A stretch of DNA of 7,109 nucleotides from Deltaproteobacteria bacterium (GTDB lineage Bacteria; Desulfobacterota; Binatia; Binatales; Binataceae): NCBI GenBank assembly GCA_021780585.1, contig JAJXYM010000414.1, positions 1-7,109 on the forward strand, given 5' to 3'. This document shows, one piece after another, positions 5,845 through 7,109 of this stretch. Position 1 is the stretch's first letter. Each line of letters starts with the position of its first letter. Made by a program: the position numbers and the translations under genes. The notes below the pieces were generated by a model. That model made no database searches, was not told the DNA's origin, and worked only from the letters and a program-made list of their open reading frames with translations.

Positions 5845-5849
5845 CTCCC
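5845..5849 (-). promoter_or_regulatory. Shine-Dalgarno GGGAG for glyA
   Basis: On the minus strand GGGAG is followed by 7 nt (TAAACGA) and then the GTG start of glyA. It supports the unusual start codon over any internal ATG. The rest of the 67-nt gap (5838-5904) shows no convincing promoter; a TTGACG is present but has no good -10 at the right distance. Confidence 0.7.
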
Positions 5850-5904
5850 GCGCGTCGCTCTCCGAAAAGGCTACCGTCCGGCTCGCGTCAAAGCAAAACG
5901 TCCT

Positions 5905-7109
5905 TTATTGCAGGTCGGGCGGCGTCATCTTGCGAATCCATCCGCGAAAATCGCCCGCGAAGCCGACCGCCCGTTGACGTTCGCGCACCCGCGCGAGAAT
6001 CTCCGCGACCTTTTCGCCCGGAATCGTCGCGCGCGCGTCGATACTCGCCGCCATCCGCAGGCCGTCCTGATGCGCCCGTTCGCGCGCGGCCTCGGTCAGC
6101 GGCACGCGGTCGCCCTCCGGCTTCAGGCCCAGATAGGTCTCCGCGATATGCGTGCCGATCTCCGTGCCGCTCACCAGCGAATCCTTGATATTGCCCTTCC
6201 CGGTCAGCACATTGCCGGCGGCGTAGATCGCGGTCCGCCCTTCGAGCAGCAGGCCCACGTTCGCATCGAGGTACTGGTAGACTTCGCCGCTCGCCGGAAT
6301 TCCGGGGATCGGCTCGGGAATACTGCCGATCGAACTGATCGTCATCGGCGCCCGCACCGGCCGCGCCGAATCCGGAACCGTCCGCACCTTGCCGTCGGCG
6401 ACCTCCGTCCGGCTCATCTGGATTCCGGTCAGACGGTCGTTTTCGATAATCAGGCCGGTCGGCACGCTCAGCTCGCGGAATTCGAACAGGAACTTCCGCT
6501 GCGCCTTCTCCAGAATCTTCGCCCGCGCCAGCCGCATCGCCTCGGCCCGTTTCGGCGTCGCGTCCGGCGCGATATCCGACAGCGGCATATCCAGCACCCG
6601 CCGCCGGTAATAGAGCGTGCACGGCGCGAGGCCCAGGTCCGCCCACGCCAGATTATGGCTCTTCAGCACTGGCTCGAGCCCTTCGCGCTCCAGCCGCAGC
6701 ATGTCCTCCTCGATCCCGCGCGCGCGCAGCCCCTTGAGCGCCATCTCGATCTGCAGCACCTTGACCACGTCGATCGAGGCGAGTCCCCCACCCACCACCG
6801 TCGTGCCCGGCGCGAGCTCGTAGCGCGGACCGTCATAGCCCGCCTCCGGATAGTGGTTGAACCAGTAAATCAGCGGATTTTGATAGACGAGACCCTTATC
6901 GACCCACTGATCCGCGCCGGCGACCGGAAACGGCCGATCGCGCCATGCGCCGTTGGTCAGCACCACCGCGCTTAAGCCCCAGGCTTCGCGCAGCTCGCTG
7001 AAATCAAGGTCGCGTCCGAGCCGGGTCAGCGGCAAATAATGGATATTCGGATGGTCGAGCCGCTGATTGATCTCCTCGTATTCATCGCGCCGCTGCTTCA
7101 AGATCGGAA
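5905..7109 (-). CDS. FAD/NAD(P)H-dependent oxidoreductase, GltD / ferredoxin-NADP reductase-like (N-terminus outside window)
   Basis: The frame is open to the right edge, leaving the C-terminal 400 residues and a TAA at 5905-5907. The N-terminal FAD-binding GxGxxG is outside the window. The internal NAD(P)-binding Rossmann motif is visible as TTVVGGGLASIDVVK, about 100 residues into the fragment. A conserved SSIGSIPEPIPGIP segment follows at about 258-271, and then the C-terminal FAD-contacting IYAAGNVLTGKGNIKDS (about 294-310). This two-Rossmann layout belongs to the disulphide-reductase-like flavoproteins, near glutamate synthase small subunit and adrenodoxin or ferredoxin-NADP reductases. 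The natural electron partner is unknown. After the GN-x-LTGKGN region come about 90 further residues ending in GFAGDFRGWIRKMTPPDLQ. The gene is upstream of glyA on the same strand with a 67-nt gap. A TTG near 7101 is only an internal Leu codon, not the start. Confidence 0.8.
   Translation of the reverse strand, partial: PILKQRRDEYEEINQRLDHPNIHYLPLTRLGRDLDFSELREAWGLSAVVLTNGAWRDRPFPVAGADQWVDKGLVYQNPLIYWFNHYPEAGYDGPRYELAPGTTVVGGGLASIDVVKVLQIEMALKGLRARGIEEDMLRLEREGLEPVLKSHNLAWADLGLAPCTLYYRRRVLDMPLSDIAPDATPKRAEAMRLARAKILEKAQRKFLFEFRELSVPTGLIIENDRLTGIQMSRTEVADGKVRTVPDSARPVRAPMTISSIGSIPEPIPGIPASGEVYQYLDANVGLLLEGRTAIYAAGNVLTGKGNIKDSLVSGTEIGTHIAETYLGLKPEGDRVPLTEAARERAHQDGLRMAASIDARATIPGEKVAEILARVRERQRAVGFAGDFRGWIRKMTPPDLQ

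Noticed and set aside
4575..6188. Long plus-strand open frame (537 codons) opposite glyA and the flavin reductase
   Set aside because: It is antisense to glyA with all its catalytic motifs intact, and its translation is Arg/His/Pro-rich without recognisable domains. This is typical of a shadow frame in GC-rich DNA.
5908..6975. Plus-strand open frame of 355 codons opposite the flavin reductase
   Set aside because: Arg/His-rich antisense translation with no motif; the minus strand carries conserved Rossmann and FAD-binding motifs.

Overview
The window is GC-rich, densely coding DNA from what looks like a Gram-negative bacterium. The supporting features are a predicted outer-membrane beta-barrel protein, a periplasmic CopC-type protein and the tail of a c-type cytochrome. 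A luciferase-like oxidoreductase of the MSMEG_2256 type in such a background would fit an uncultured, Desulfobacterota-like or Binatota-like lineage. That placement is inference from gene content and base composition only. No rRNA, tRNA, CRISPR array, insertion sequence or other mobile element was seen.

Layout. (1) Positions 2-229, plus strand: the C-terminal end of a cytochrome c-like protein, cut by the window edge. (2) 249-1331, minus strand: a complete LLM-class, probably F420-dependent oxidoreductase, convergent with the cytochrome. Its ATG lies exactly where transcription would start from a TTGACA-N18-GATAAC promoter, which suggests a leaderless mRNA. An inverted repeat brackets the -10 element. 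(3) 1414-4496, plus strand: five genes in a row. They are a membrane-anchored DUF2318 (FtrD-like) Cys-rich protein, a small exported Cys-containing protein of unknown function, an outer-membrane barrel, a CopC-like protein and a CopD-like membrane protein. Several junctions overlap or carry an embedded ribosome binding site. (4) 4520-4556: a strong hairpin in the convergent gap, probably a shared terminator. (5) 4590-7107, minus strand: glyA (serine hydroxymethyltransferase), preceded 67 nt upstream by the C-terminal 400 residues of an FAD/NAD(P)H oxidoreductase related to the GltD / adrenodoxin-reductase group. That gene runs off the right edge.

How the genes may work together. The plus-strand block looks like a cell-envelope metal-handling unit. 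CopC would bind copper in the periplasm and CopD would sit in the inner membrane. The barrel would sit in the outer membrane. The DUF2318 protein would provide a Cys-rich redox or metal centre facing the periplasm. The small Cys protein is the undescribed component. The minus-strand glyA block is housekeeping one-carbon metabolism, perhaps co-transcribed with the flavin reductase.

The most interesting material is the DUF2318 / small Cys protein / barrel / CopC / CopD arrangement and the compact promoter with possible operator in front of the LLM gene. Nothing here amounts to a clearly novel defence or mobile system.
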